From Paramacrobiotus metropolitanus (taxonomy: Eukaryota > Tardigrada > Eutardigrada > Parachela > Macrobiotidae), in NCBI RefSeq assembly GCF_019649055.1, contig NW_026570321.1:186001-250000 (forward strand): DNA of 64,000 nt, written 5' to 3'. Made by a program: the position numbers and the translations under genes. Under the pieces are notes generated by a model. It was not told the origin of the DNA. It ran no database searches and was given only the letters and a program-made list of their open reading frames with translations. Below are positions 1 to 10,877 of the stretch, piece by piece. Position 1 is the stretch's first letter. Each line of letters starts with the position of its first letter.

Positions 1-1932
1 ATGATAGCGAACATTATCGGCATTTGTAGTGCAGCGACACTATTAATTTCTTATGCAAAACCGGAAGAGTTATCGGATCTGCCACCCGGTAAGAAGATTC
101 GTAAAACTACGACAACAATACCACAACTTTTACAGTACTCCATCACCGCACGAATGATATCAAACACCATCTTTAGCTAATTATACTGTCTCGGTTGTAT
201 AGACTGGCGAAAGTTTATCGACCCAGAAATACTGAAAGAATCCATGGGGAAAAATTTGCGAATGATATATAGGAAGGACTTGTATGAAGGCGATGTTTTA
301 GGAATAGATAAATCTAGCAACACAAATAGTGTAAGTGAAAATCGAACAAACCGAAATCGAAAACTGATACCGGCCGCTGCAGCGTTGCCCCTTCTTCGGT
401 TTACATAAATATAGATATTACAGAAATTAATGCTTCGTGACGTGATAAGGAAAAGGGATTCCCTGTGGCCCGGAGGACGCGTACCATTCATGATCAGCAA
501 CTCTTTCAGTACTTACAAAATTTTAATTCTTTGAATAATTTCTTTGAATAATTTATATTAATTTCCTTATAATTTTAAGACATCTCGATCTTGAAATTTA
601 CACATTTCTTTCCAGAGTTCGAGGAAGAGGCTGCAATTGTGAACGCAATGGTAAATCTTTCGCGCGAGACCGGTCCCGATTGTATTACATTTTACCGACA
701 CCGTGAATCCGACCAAGAGCCTTATGTTTATTTTTATCGAGGAACAGGGTATGAACGAAGTTTCTATAGAAGTATAGTGCAGATCGATCGACAACAGAAA
801 CCAACGTTTGTTAGATACAGTGTATTTAGAAGGCAGTTTGCAGTTGCTCTGAAATTATACATGTATGTAGTTAACGTAGCAGCGCATTCAACTACTTGTA
901 CTGTACATAGCAGCGCAGGCAGGCACTGTTCAGGATTGGCGCACTCAGATGACCACGCTGAATAGATTCATTAGATTGTTACCAAAAATTCCTTTTACTT
1001 GTTGCTGCAGTTGTCAGTCATACGTTGGTGTTCAAAGCGCGTCGCGACAGGATATTGCACTACACGCGAACTGCTTAGAGGAAATCGGACTTATACAACA
1101 TGAAATCATGCATGCACTTGGGTTCTATCATGAAATGTCACGGGCAGATCGAGACGAGCATATTACGATTGTTTGGAAGAATGTCGACCGAGGTATGTAC
1201 ATTATCAACTGGTTATGGATGATGTATCTAAAATCACCGCAATTAAGGCAGCGTTTCTTGTGGTCAGAGCAAGAAGACAATTTCAAGCAGTACGGAGGCG
1301 ACATGCAAGGGCTGCCATATGATTATGAGTCAATCATGCACTACCACTACAACGCTTTTGCGAAAGATTACAGCCTGCCTACCATCCTCCCCAAGGTTGA
1401 AAAGGCCCCCATCGGACAGCGTAAACGAATGTCACGGCTGGACGTTGAACGTATTCGGAAAGCCTATCAATGCGATTCACTACCGACTGCACCGAAAGAA
1501 CCTCTGAAAAACGATATGGATAACGAGCGCCGTGACCCGGCTAGCATCGGCACACTGACGTCACCTATCAAACCGGCAACCGAGACACCAACGGAAGCAA
1601 TCAAATCAACTGAGTCACGCGCTTCGACAGTTGCAATCTCTGCAACTACGGCAACGTCTCTCAGCACCGCAACAACTAGCCCGAAGAAATCAGTTTTCGA
1701 TCAGTTTGGCTTCTTCGTACCCTGGCTTTTTACCACGACCTTTGCCCCTATCCCGATGAGCGAAGAAAGTGGCAAGGAAACTGCCTGTGCACACTGCTCC
1801 AGCACGACAGCAGCACCGGCTCCATTTGGGAGTTTCACTTTCCTCCCATTTCAACCCTTTGTCAATCCTAAAATTCCTATTACTAATTTCAGTCAACAAT
1901 TTTTTCCTTTCGGAGCTCCGGATATTGGATAA
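1..1932 (+). CDS. Astacin-family zinc metalloprotease (M12A), six exons
   Basis: Secreted zinc endopeptidase of the astacin family. Proposed exons are 1-88, 203-330, 424-508, 616-748, 1011-1192 and 1268-1932; together they give 426 residues with consistent phases. Exon 1 begins with ATG at base 1 and encodes a hydrophobic signal peptide, so the start is plausible but sits at the window edge. Exon 2 carries a propeptide motif (YEGDV) like the family's FxGD inhibitory site. Exon 4 has the full zinc signature HEIMHALGFYHEMSRADRD (three zinc histidines and the catalytic Glu). Exon 5/6 supplies the Met-turn (SIMHY) with its zinc-ligand Tyr. The catalytic domain is followed by about 150 residues rich in Thr, Ser and Pro, and no CUB or EGF domain is seen. 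All catalytic residues are present, so it is probably active. The substrate is unknown. Confidence 0.9.
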
Positions 1933-2018
1933 ATGCCTTTAAACTGAACGCAAGAAAATGTAGTTAATCGAAATCTAAGGCAGCATGTCACCGTCATTAA
2001 GTCAGCTGAACCATATAT

Positions 2019-2471
2019 TAACACGCTATGCGTAGAAAGCGTGTATTGCGTACGTACGTGCTGTGACGTACGTGTTATCTGTTCTGTTACGTACGATTGC
2101 TGTTCTTATCTAACGCATTTGATCACTAATTACATTGGCGATTCTCGTTGCATGTTCAGTGTGTTGAGGAGGTGTTCGAGTCTTGGGCTTGACGAGTGAG
2201 AAGAGTCTGAAGACTGAGAAGTTAGCTTTTACTAGAATGTAGGTGTGACCTTCTGGTAGAAGTGCGTTCTGTTCTGTTGATTAAACATTTGGGAAGTTCC
2301 TGAGTGTTTGGGTTTCGGTAGCTTTTGTTAGGCACATCCGCAGTACCTAGCGGAAGTAGAGTTTGTTGTGTACGACCACTCATCGGAGTCCAGAGCGTAT
2401 TCCCACTGTACCGACTGTGTATGGTTGGTCATCGAGTACGGTAGTCGGTGCGACTTCCGTATAGCATGTCA
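2019..2471 (+). repeat. 5' LTR of element 1
   Basis: 453-bp direct repeat matching 6764-7216. It begins TAACACGCT and ends ATGTCA, so it lacks the usual TG start, but the flanking target duplication fixes these ends. The U3 portion is rich in CGTACG/ACGTAC palindromes. Confidence 0.93.
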
Positions 2472-2489
2472 TGGCGCCCACCGGATTTT
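2472..2489 (+). other. Primer-binding site of element 1
   Basis: TGGCGCCCACCGG begins immediately after the LTR. TGGCGCC is the complement of a tRNA CCA end and starts many retroelement primer sites. I have not identified the tRNA. Confidence 0.7.
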
Positions 2490-2844
2490 AACAACCCTTG
2501 GGAGTCTGGATCGTCTGGTGAGTGTGTGGTTTCTTTTTGCTTGGTTTTGGTTGTGTTGGTTGGCCACGTGGATCCTCAGAGAGTCCCGTGAGGCACGGTT
2601 CCTAAGTGAGAGCCATGTGCTAGACCGCAGTTTGTTGCCGCAGTGACTTCAGAAGGTCACGCGAGGCACGGTTCCTAAGTGCGAGCCAGGTGCAGGACGG
2701 GAGTCCATAATCTGTTCTTGTACTGTGTATCGGTACGGTGTGTACTGAGAAGTCGTGGCGTAAGCCCGGTTATTTGGACAGACTTACATCCGGGTGCATT
2801 GACCTGGATCTCGTGTCTTGTCTGTGCTTTGTCAAGCAGGTAAA

Positions 2845-5766
2845 ATGGATGGTGTACTGTCTGATCCATCAGCATTAACTGCTAGACAGGAGAATGGCAG
2901 AGAAGAGCCATCAACTGGGCAAAGCAAAGCATCCAGACGAAAAGGGATGATTAAAGTTGACGAGTTCGAAGCCATGCTGGAAAAGGCGGATTACTTAAGC
3001 CCGCCTACAGTGCAGTGGTTTCTTCCCGAAGATGAACAGGTTGGTGAATTTTGTAAGAAGTGGGAAATTGTTCTTCCTCGTACTGGTGAGTTAAGCCAGG
3101 AGTGGGTTGAATATGACCTAAATGGTGGTAAAAAACCAGGAGGCTACGACCAGTGGATCCAGGCAGGAAGGAAGATTCCCGCCCGTAGAACGATCCATTT
3201 GACCTTGCATGATTACGATCAGCAGTACGGCACAGAACTGCATGAGAAGTGGATGCAGTATCTTGCCCGTAAGAAGCCGGATACGTATGCAGCAGGTGGC
3301 AGCAAAGCAGGTCGTCCAGGGTCGGATGTGCAGCAAAGCGGCGCTGTGAAAGCTGCAGTCAGTGAGGGCGATGCACTGTCAGCCAGTGACGCGGGTGGTA
3401 CTGCGAAGGATGCCGCGGTAACTCAGCATTTGGACCTGACAGAGATGAATAAGGTATTGGAGCAGATTAATAATGCTCCAGATCATTCAGCCGTATTGAC
3501 TCGAGATAATGATGGTAGTAATACTGAACTGGCTGCTGTTGATTATCAGCGATATAATGTCGCTGATGACCGCTACAGTAAGCCTGTTGCCAAAGAAGGC
3601 GATGAGTCATCAACCGCTATCATGGTCGATCAGTTACGTAATGAATTGGATGCAGAAAAGGCTCGATATCATGCGCTCATTTTGAAACATGATGAATTAA
3701 CTGGAAAGTATAACGATTTAATCGAAAGATATGACGATGTTGTTGATCGCCATAACAAGTTTGCTGATCAGGTGAAATTGCTTGGCATTATGCGTACGCG
3801 AGATGCAAAGTTAATGCAGGACGCGTTCGAGCATGTCAATAAAGAAAGCGAGAAGTTGCAACTGGAAAAACAGAAATTTCAGTTGGAAAAGCAACAGGCG
3901 CAGAAAAGTTTTCAAGAAGGCACAGCTGCTTTGAATAAGAAGTATGAAAAGTTTCTAGCTGAGCAAAAAGCTTTTAATGCTAAAGTCGATAAGTTAAAAG
4001 CTGATCGGAATAATAGACGCCATTCAGTGAATGATGACGTCACCTTTGTCCCGCATGTTGAGGCAGGTCGACGCAGCGAAGTAGTACAGGATACGATTGA
4101 TCCTATACGAAAGCTGTACAGTGCAATTCAGAAGCCCGTCTATGTGGTCAAGGATAACTACAAACTGGATGAGTTTCTGGATTTGCGTGAACGTGCTCAT
4201 AATATGCAGGAATGTTTGGGTGAGTCGCGTAGTCCCTCACCTACGATATCTGAAGTCAGCACAATTGCTTTGACCAGAATGGAAGCAAAGGTAGCTGAGC
4301 TTGATCGCCGATTAAAGGAACAGGAGGCCAAGGGCGGTAGTACTGTTTCTGTTCCATTCGATATGGAGAAGTTTACTAGTGCGATGAAAGGGGCATTCAG
4401 GACAGATACAATGTATCCTGAAAAGTTTGATGGGAAAACAGATACCAATAAGGTTGAACAGTTCATCCAGAGTGTGGATAACTGTAAGAACCACAACAGC
4501 TGGTCGGATAGTGACGTCATCAGTAAGTGCCTGTCGCGCTGCCTTACTGGTACGGCGCTTACCTGGTACTTAGATAAGTATGATTTGAATAAGAAGTTAA
4601 AATGGTCCGATTGGAAAAAGATGATCCGAGAACATTTCTCGGATGAAAAGGATTTGATGGCCGTTCGCGATAAGGTTGCTGATCGTCATTTCAATAATGA
4701 CGATACTCCGAACTCCTATGTTGACTGGTTTACGACATCGTTCAAAAAGTTAGACTTGAACGAATCTGAACGTGTCTACTATTTGAAGCAAGGTTTGAAA
4801 AAGAACCGATTTAGCTGGTTCAAGTACATGGAGGAAAAAAGAGTGACAGATGTGGAAGAGTTTTTGTCAGAGCTGAAACTGCAGTTTAAACTGCGAAATA
4901 GTAATCCGGGTTCGGTTTACTCGGATGTGAAGCAGTTCAGTGGCAAGAAGCCAAGTGATGGTAGCAGCAGTACAGATAAGACCGTTGTTAGTGAGTCGAA
5001 GAAGTCTGACGGAAGTGCAAGTGATAATGGTAAGCAGGTTACCATTAATTACGCAAAGTGGTATTTTCCGGACGGGCAGCCGATTTGTTTCAAGTGCCAT
5101 GGCGCTCATGTTGGAAAGAAGTGTACCAGCACTGAACCACGGAAGCCGGTGACAGTTGAACCGCCTGATCATGTAATCAAGGCTTACATGATGAGAAAGT
5201 CGACAGGGAAGAATCCCGAAAGTAATAATTTGGGATTGTGTTTACTGCGTAGGCCGGAAGTTAATTCTTTCAGTGTGCAGATTAACGGTGAACAAGAAGT
5301 TAATGCATGGAAGGGAACTTGCAGTGGGGGCGGAGCCGCCCAAGTGCAGTTCAGCTCGGTACGCCGTTCAAAGGGGCACTCGCTTTGCAGTGGGGGTGCT
5401 CGGGCTCGCGGAAACTGGCGTCAGAAGCAGTTAGGAAGTGCTTATGTAAAGCGCTTGACGTTCCTGATCGAAAATCCCGAAACGGAAATGAGTCGGGATG
5501 AAAAAGTAAATGTGAAACAGTTTCACATTTATCGTGGCATCGTATACCGTAGCAAGGGCGGTAGGTACGGTCGACACCGTATTGTCGTACCGGAAGTAAG
5601 CCGTCAGGACTTGTTACAAAACTGCCATGAGAGTTATCATGCTGGTGAATTGCACGATTGTTGGTCAGTCCGTAAGCATATTCTGTGGAATTATTACTGG
5701 CCGGGAATGAATGCACAATTGTGGAAGACGGAGGTAGAATGTGTGCATTGTCATGCTCACGTTTAA
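2845..5766 (+). CDS. Gag fused to integrase zinc-binding remnant (element 1)
   Basis: Retrotransposon structural protein with a collapsed polyprotein, 973 residues from the ATG at 2845, the first in this frame. Residues about 265-390 form a strongly charged heptad-rich coiled coil. A Retrotrans_gag capsid domain lies around residues 520-690 (YPEKFDGK onward, with TWYLDKYD). A zinc knuckle of variant spacing (C-x2-C-x3-H-x4-C, starting CFKCHGAH) is near residue 747. Soon after, SFSVQINGE resembles the lead-in to a Gypsy protease, but the catalytic DTGA never arrives. The frame runs through G-rich junction sequence into an HHCC integrase zinc finger (YHAG, YYWPGM, CVHC) and stops. This is a deletion derivative. 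Gag may still assemble particles, but the copy cannot reverse-transcribe itself. Confidence 0.88.
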   Translation: MDGVLSDPSALTARQENGREEPSTGQSKASRRKGMIKVDEFEAMLEKADYLSPPTVQWFLPEDEQVGEFCKKWEIVLPRTGELSQEWVEYDLNGGKKPGGYDQWIQAGRKIPARRTIHLTLHDYDQQYGTELHEKWMQYLARKKPDTYAAGGSKAGRPGSDVQQSGAVKAAVSEGDALSASDAGGTAKDAAVTQHLDLTEMNKVLEQINNAPDHSAVLTRDNDGSNTELAAVDYQRYNVADDRYSKPVAKEGDESSTAIMVDQLRNELDAEKARYHALILKHDELTGKYNDLIERYDDVVDRHNKFADQVKLLGIMRTRDAKLMQDAFEHVNKESEKLQLEKQKFQLEKQQAQKSFQEGTAALNKKYEKFLAEQKAFNAKVDKLKADRNNRRHSVNDDVTFVPHVEAGRRSEVVQDTIDPIRKLYSAIQKPVYVVKDNYKLDEFLDLRERAHNMQECLGESRSPSPTISEVSTIALTRMEAKVAELDRRLKEQEAKGGSTVSVPFDMEKFTSAMKGAFRTDTMYPEKFDGKTDTNKVEQFIQSVDNCKNHNSWSDSDVISKCLSRCLTGTALTWYLDKYDLNKKLKWSDWKKMIREHFSDEKDLMAVRDKVADRHFNNDDTPNSYVDWFTTSFKKLDLNESERVYYLKQGLKKNRFSWFKYMEEKRVTDVEEFLSELKLQFKLRNSNPGSVYSDVKQFSGKKPSDGSSSTDKTVVSESKKSDGSASDNGKQVTINYAKWYFPDGQPICFKCHGAHVGKKCTSTEPRKPVTVEPPDHVIKAYMMRKSTGKNPESNNLGLCLLRRPEVNSFSVQINGEQEVNAWKGTCSGGGAAQVQFSSVRRSKGHSLCSGGARARGNWRQKQLGSAYVKRLTFLIENPETEMSRDEKVNVKQFHIYRGIVYRSKGGRYGRHRIVVPEVSRQDLLQNCHESYHAGELHDCWSVRKHILWNYYWPGMNAQLWKTEVECVHCHAHV

Positions 5767-6752
5767 GTTCTGACTGCAACGTTGTGGGTGCGCTCTTTCT
5801 GTCACGGGTGTGTTGACAGTAAACTTGCTTTTAATCGCAGCCGCAGAATTAATCAGCAAAAAGGGGATGCTGATTGTGAAATGTGATTGATAGTAAACAG
5901 TTATGGATTATGACTGTTTATAAATTGAAATTTAGTACTTATAGTGTAAGTACTTGGTGTGTTGTGCCGTACCCGCCGGTGTTGCAGTTACGTGCTTTGC
6001 TGCGGTGCAGCGTTTGCGATTTTCGAAAATGATTTTAGTAAATCATTTTGAACTTCTACAGTTATAAACAGTACAGTTTACTGTTTGATTGTTTACGAAC
6101 TGGATATGGTTAATCCAGTTCTGATCGATCATGCCTGAGCTTATTCTGGATGAGTTTGGCTGTAATGGCCGGGTTTGTTTAATCGATGCAAGAACCGCAC
6201 AATCGTGTTGGTTCTTGTGATCTGCTCGGTTCTGATTTGGTTTGAGCGTTTGACTGCAAGTGCTCATTTGCAGTGGGGGTGATTGCCCGCAGCAAGTGGT
6301 CATGTACTTTCCACTTTGTGGCACGCTAAAGATACTGAATAAATGGATTTTATTTATCCATTTTGATTCGTGCTGTTGATTGATTTTGCCAGTGTTATCA
6401 GAAATTTTGCCATTTCTGATGTGTTTGGCTGGTTAACTGTGGATCCTTGAGCTCTATGGAGGGAAAGGATGGATGAAAAACTTTGCTGGATGGAAACGGA
6501 CGGAAAAATCAGCGTTGGACGATGATGATGGACGCGTGTGGAACCAGGAACTCCGGAGGACGTGAACGGATCGCTGATTTGGACCGCTCTTCGAATCCCC
6601 GTTATACCCCGGATTCCACACACGGATGAGGATGCACGGATGATGCGATGGATCCTCCAGGATCACGGTACTTTATTCCTGGATTTTGAGTTTTTGTTTC
6701 ACTGGTTCTGTTCTGTTTGTTTTGCTTTTGATTAACGCGGACGTTAATTCCC

Positions 6753-6763
6753 TGCAGTGGGGG
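6753..6763 (+). other. Polypurine-tract-like motif TGCAGTGGGGG before 3' LTR
   Basis: This 11-mer touches the first base of the 3' LTR, where plus-strand priming occurs. The same 11-mer recurs inside the element at 5320-5330, 5386-5396 and 6269-6279. Confidence 0.6.
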
Positions 6764-7216
6764 TAACACGCTATGCGTAGAAAGCGTGTATTGCGTACGT
6801 ACGTGCTGTGACGTACGTGTTATCTGTTCTGTTACGTACGATTGCTGTTCTTATCTAACGCATTTGATCACTAATTACATTGGCGATTCTCGTTGCATGT
6901 TCAGTGTGTTGAGGAGGTGTTCGAGTCTTGGGCTTGACGAGTGAGAAGAGTCTGAAGACTGAGAAGTTAGCTTTTACTAGAATGTAGGTGTGACCTTCTG
7001 GTAGAAGTGCGTTCTGTTCTGTTGATTAAACATTTGGGAAGTTCCTGAGTGTTTGGGTTTCGGTAGCTTTTGTTAGGCACATCCGCAGTACCTAGCGGAA
7101 GTAGAGTTTGTTGTGTACGACCACTCATCGGAGTCCAGAGCGTATTCCCACTGTACCGACTGTGTATGGTTGGTCATCGAGTACGGTAGTCGGTGCGACT
7201 TCCGTATAGCATGTCA
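6764..7216 (+). repeat. 3' LTR of element 1
   Basis: 453-bp repeat matching 2019-2471 with no difference seen by eye. It is followed by ATATAT, which also precedes the 5' LTR. Confidence 0.93.
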
Positions 7217-7222
7217 ATATAT

Positions 7223-8510
7223 TTCCCAGTTTACACCAATTATGGCTTTAGGGAGCTCGATTGGTATGACTGGTTCTATTAATAAAATAACAAGTGCCTC
7301 GTACAATCAATAACGGAGTCCTGAAGAGTTGTAGAATAAATTTAATGTTTAAATAATAAAAAAGACTACAGATAATATTAATAATATCACCATGTCACGA
7401 TTTAATATTTATCACCATGTCACGTATGTCTCGTATTATCCCCATTTATCACCATGTCACCGGACACCGGTGCATGTGACATGGACTCATGGTTTGTACA
7501 AGAGTACGAGTAAGACTTCTATAGTTTGGTACTTACAAGTTACAAGTACAAACTACAAAGATCTTGATCAGTACTAGTAAAACAAACTTTTTTTGGGTGT
7601 TCCCGCGTTCTGTCTGACTGTAGGCGGTCTATGAAGTTTAAACTTCTCTTAAAATTAATCCACATTCTGCCGGATATCAAAATCAGTATATCTAATAAGT
7701 ATCCTGCATTCCCGTATCTGTATTTTATTGTAAAAAAGTAGCCCACATATAATTCACAAGTTAAATGTTAAACAAGAACAAAAATCCGGCCATGACATCA
7801 CTTTCAATCATGTCGCTAAATGTACCGAGAACAGAAACTGCATTTCCTCGCTGAATTTCGGTACCAATTCTCTGGCGCAAAAACTCCCCTGAGAGAGGGT
7901 TGCCTGCACATTCACTAAATCTTTCTCCTGTATTCCTGTGAAATCTACCTAACTAGTACAGTAACTAGTAACTAGTACTCACCATCAGTTGAACTACTAC
8001 TAGAGTAGTACTAACTACAGATACTCGTACTGCTTTTGGCAGACGCCCTAGCGCGTGGCAACGTGAAAATGTAGAATGCGGGCTAATCCCGTGTAACCGT
8101 TCTCTACCCTAGAGTCTAGAGCGTAGTACGGCTGTACTCGTACTGCACAGTAGTACTTGTATCATCAGTAGAAGTAGACAAGTTAATTAAGTCCGCCAAT
8201 TGCTAATTTAAACCCCACGGGCACTGAACTCGGAAGCGTTGTTGCTTATTTCAGTAGCTCTTCAGTAACTCCTAGACCTGTTCTTGCTTTTCCCTGGCCT
8301 TTTTGAACCTTGGTTATCTGGCCTATCTTGAAGTTTCTTCCCTTCACTTTCGCAGAACTAACTGGTGGCATTTCTCATATGTACGGTAAAATTAGACATT
8401 GGCAATGGCCAATGGTCAAATTTTGTATGACTAATACACACACAACAGCATTTTTGATCCGCAGTATCCTCCGCCATTCGTGTTTGCTGATCTCTACAGT
8501 TGCTCACAGT
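7223..8510. other. Intergenic; no gene seen
   Basis: No supported gene. Around 7386-7464 TATCACCATGTCAC or a close variant appears three times at irregular spacing. 7480-8180 is rich in short AGTACT/ACTAGTA words. The 5' UTR or promoter of the zinc-finger gene beginning at 8511 must lie at the right end. Confidence 0.5.
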
Positions 8511-10044
8511 ATGTCTGCGTCAGCCCAACGGACTTTGGACGAAACCGTCCGCCAGATCCTGCAGTGCATCGACCTGATGCTGCCGTCTGGACGCGAGGAG
8601 GAGGCGCTGCGTTCCATCGCGCTGCACATTCTGAGCCGTCTCCAGCTGGGTGTCCAGCTCGATCCCACGCAGCTGAGGGGCCCCGCAGCAAATTCTCCAT
8701 CGCCTAGCAGTGATGTGTCGAATGAAAACACACCAGGTAAGGAGCTTCTGTATGCATTTTCGGGTTTTAGACGATAGCTGAGTAGCAGATTCTAGGAATC
8801 TAGACAGCTATGAAGTATTGTACAGCAGTCATTTAAGTCATTTATTCAGTCCTCTATAATTACTTTCTGCTAATTACGGTAAATATCACTAGACAGTCGA
8901 CACTAGTTAAATAATTTAATAACCGTCCATTGTATAATTACCGTACTTTATAGAAAACGACGGACCTGCTGACTATCAACCTGGCACATCAGCGAACAGT
9001 TCACAGGAATCAGCAAATTCTTCGTTGAAGAGACCTTCCCGACCGCGTAAGCAGGGAGCACATTGCTTTATCACGCTAACGATTAGCGTCGGAATAGCGG
9101 TTAATCATGTTCCTTGTGTTACAGTGTTGATCGACGGGATTCTGTCGATGCGACGTCCCCGGGCACGTTCGGAAGAAGGCGGCAGCGTTCCATCCTCACC
9201 CAAGCGTATCAAGCGCACGGCGGCGCAGCGTCAACGCGGCATCACCTGGGCCCAGCCGGTGGCCAGCCCCCTCCTCCGTGCACCGTTCATCCGTCGTGTC
9301 GCTCCCAACAACAACAGCCGCGAGCCCATCCCAGTGCGCAATGCCGAAGGGAAACTGCTGACCTACCGCTGCCCGCGCTGTCCCCAGACCAAACCGGCCA
9401 AGGCCAAGAAGGTCATCGTGGAGCACATCAGCTGCCACGGGGCACCTGGGAGTTTTGGATGTCTGCAGTGCGATTACACCACCAACTCCAAGATGGTCCA
9501 CGTCTGGCACTTGAAGATGCACGCCAAGGCGGATGCGGAACAGGCTAGCGCGGGCGCTCTGCGTGCGCAGCCGTTGACGGTGCCGAATCGCGGGATACTC
9601 CGCAATGCATCCGCTCCGGCTCAGAGTGAGTGTCGAGAATTCATTATAATTGGTCGATGATTGCTTTGTCAATAGCTGTTTTGTCAGTAAGGTTTCGATG
9701 GATAATTGTGAGCAATACAAACATTATTCATCCGTTACAGACAAATCATTCGTTAATTTGATTTTTAGTTTGCCTGGGCACTCCAGTGTGTAGTAATCTT
9801 TTTGTACTCATTATTCACAAATCTGATGTCAGAAAAAAGTAAATACTCTATACGTGGAATATCAATTAATATTGTCAACTCTGGATACTTGTATACAAAT
9901 ATAGCCATCGAAAGTAACTTTAAAACGGTTCTCTTTGTAGAATCTCCGGGAAATTCCCTGGAAGGGTCTCCTGCCGAAAATATGGAAAGCTCACCGGATG
10001 TTGAAGATTCCGCGGATAGTGCTTCGGACTCGGAACTACTGTAA
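8511..10044 (+). CDS. C2H2-type zinc-finger protein A (paralogue of 23029-25400)
   Basis: Proposed exons are 8511-8736, 8954-9046, 9125-9625 and 9941-10044, giving 307 residues with consistent phases. The N-terminus (about residues 1-45) is a predicted helical segment containing IDLMLP. Next comes a Ser/Asn-rich and basic linker with an RRPRARSE-type cluster that could be a nuclear signal. Two fingers follow: YRCPRCPQ...HISCH (long C-H spacing) and CLQC...HLKMH (C-x2-C-x12-H-x3-H). The C-terminus is acidic and Ser-rich (SADSASDSELL). The gene at 23029 shares the IDLMLP/INLMLP helix, the phrase PIPVRNA (PIQVRNA there) and the first two fingers, so they are paralogues. Probably a nuclear nucleic-acid-binding protein. 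I do not recognise a named family. Confidence 0.82.
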
Positions 10045-10216
10045 GCATCGTGATCTTTTGTACCATTTGTAAGTTAGAACATGAGTTTGATTGAAGTTGT
10101 GGGACACGATCTTCTGTATAGATCAGCGATTCGATTTCATAGAACTGTTAGATTACACGAAATGGGCTACTTCATATTTTTTCTACTGACTTATTTGATA
10201 TTTACGGAGTATTAAC

Positions 10217-10283
10217 GCTGATTTGTTGTTTATTTATCAATGCTGATTTGTTGTTTATTTATCAGTGCTGATTTGTTGTTTTC
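10217..10283. repeat. 25-bp tandem repeat, about 2.7 copies
   Basis: GCTGATTTGTTGTTTATTTA followed by TCAAT or TCAGT, two full copies and one partial. Read on the minus strand each full copy contains AATAAA, so the array could supply poly(A) signals to the minus-strand gene ending at 10878. Confidence 0.75.
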
Positions 10284-10877
10284 TCAGTTTCTACTGATTA
10301 GCTTCCATTTTTTTACGCTGTTGGAAACTTGGTTTTTAGCCCGGATTTGAGCACATAAGATAAGAGCTGTGATTATCCCAGTGCAGACAATTCGGTAATA
10401 AAATTAATGAACTCTGAAATAGCGAATAAAGCTTCGTTAACAAATTGTAAACCAAACTTGCTGGTTTGCAAGACGTTATTTTGCGAGTTAAATAATACAA
10501 ATAAATCTGGTTAGATAAACCTTTTGCTTCACATAAACAAGTAAAAGCAATCAGCGCTATCAATTTAGTTGTCACTGTCAGTGGTGAATTTATACTACAT
10601 AGCTTGTGACCTGGCACTCATTTCACCAAAATAGCGTAATTTTCGTAATACAAGAAAGAGCAATCCATAAAAAGTGTTTAGCGCATTCTGAACACGGTGG
10701 AAACAAAAACCTGATGATAACGTAACCACGAAATGAAATAACTCGCTTTGATCGCACATATCAGGGCTCTCAATACAGCAGGAAACTATGCTCTGTTAGA
10801 AACCATCTCAAAACACATGCAATAATACACTGTCAGTAACAACTACAATCCATGCACTTTCACCTTCCGCAGCGCTC

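Larger units (their letters stand above)
2019..7216 (+). mobile_element. LTR retrotransposon 1 (Ty3/Gypsy-like), internally deleted
   Basis: A complete 5.2-kb insertion bounded by two 453-bp direct repeats (2019-2471 and 6764-7216) that I find identical by eye. The flanks carry the same ATATAT on both sides (2013-2018 and 7217-7222), a target duplication of 4 to 6 bp. A primer-binding site starting TGGCGCCCA follows the 5' LTR without a gap, and a G-rich tract abuts the 3' LTR. Inside is one long ORF that joins gag directly to the integrase zinc-binding segment. Reverse transcriptase, RNase H and the integrase core are absent, so the copy is non-autonomous. 5767-6763 has no ORF of note. Identical LTRs suggest recent movement with proteins supplied by another copy. 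Confidence 0.93.

Noticed and set aside
2368-2646. ORFs within the LTRs of element 1 (also 7113-7313)
   Set aside because: The open frame is the LTR itself reading into different flanks; it stays open only by chance.
2845-5766. Element 1 ORF as a domesticated host gene
   Set aside because: It lies between intact identical LTRs with a target duplication, primer site and purine tract, so it is a mobile-element gene.
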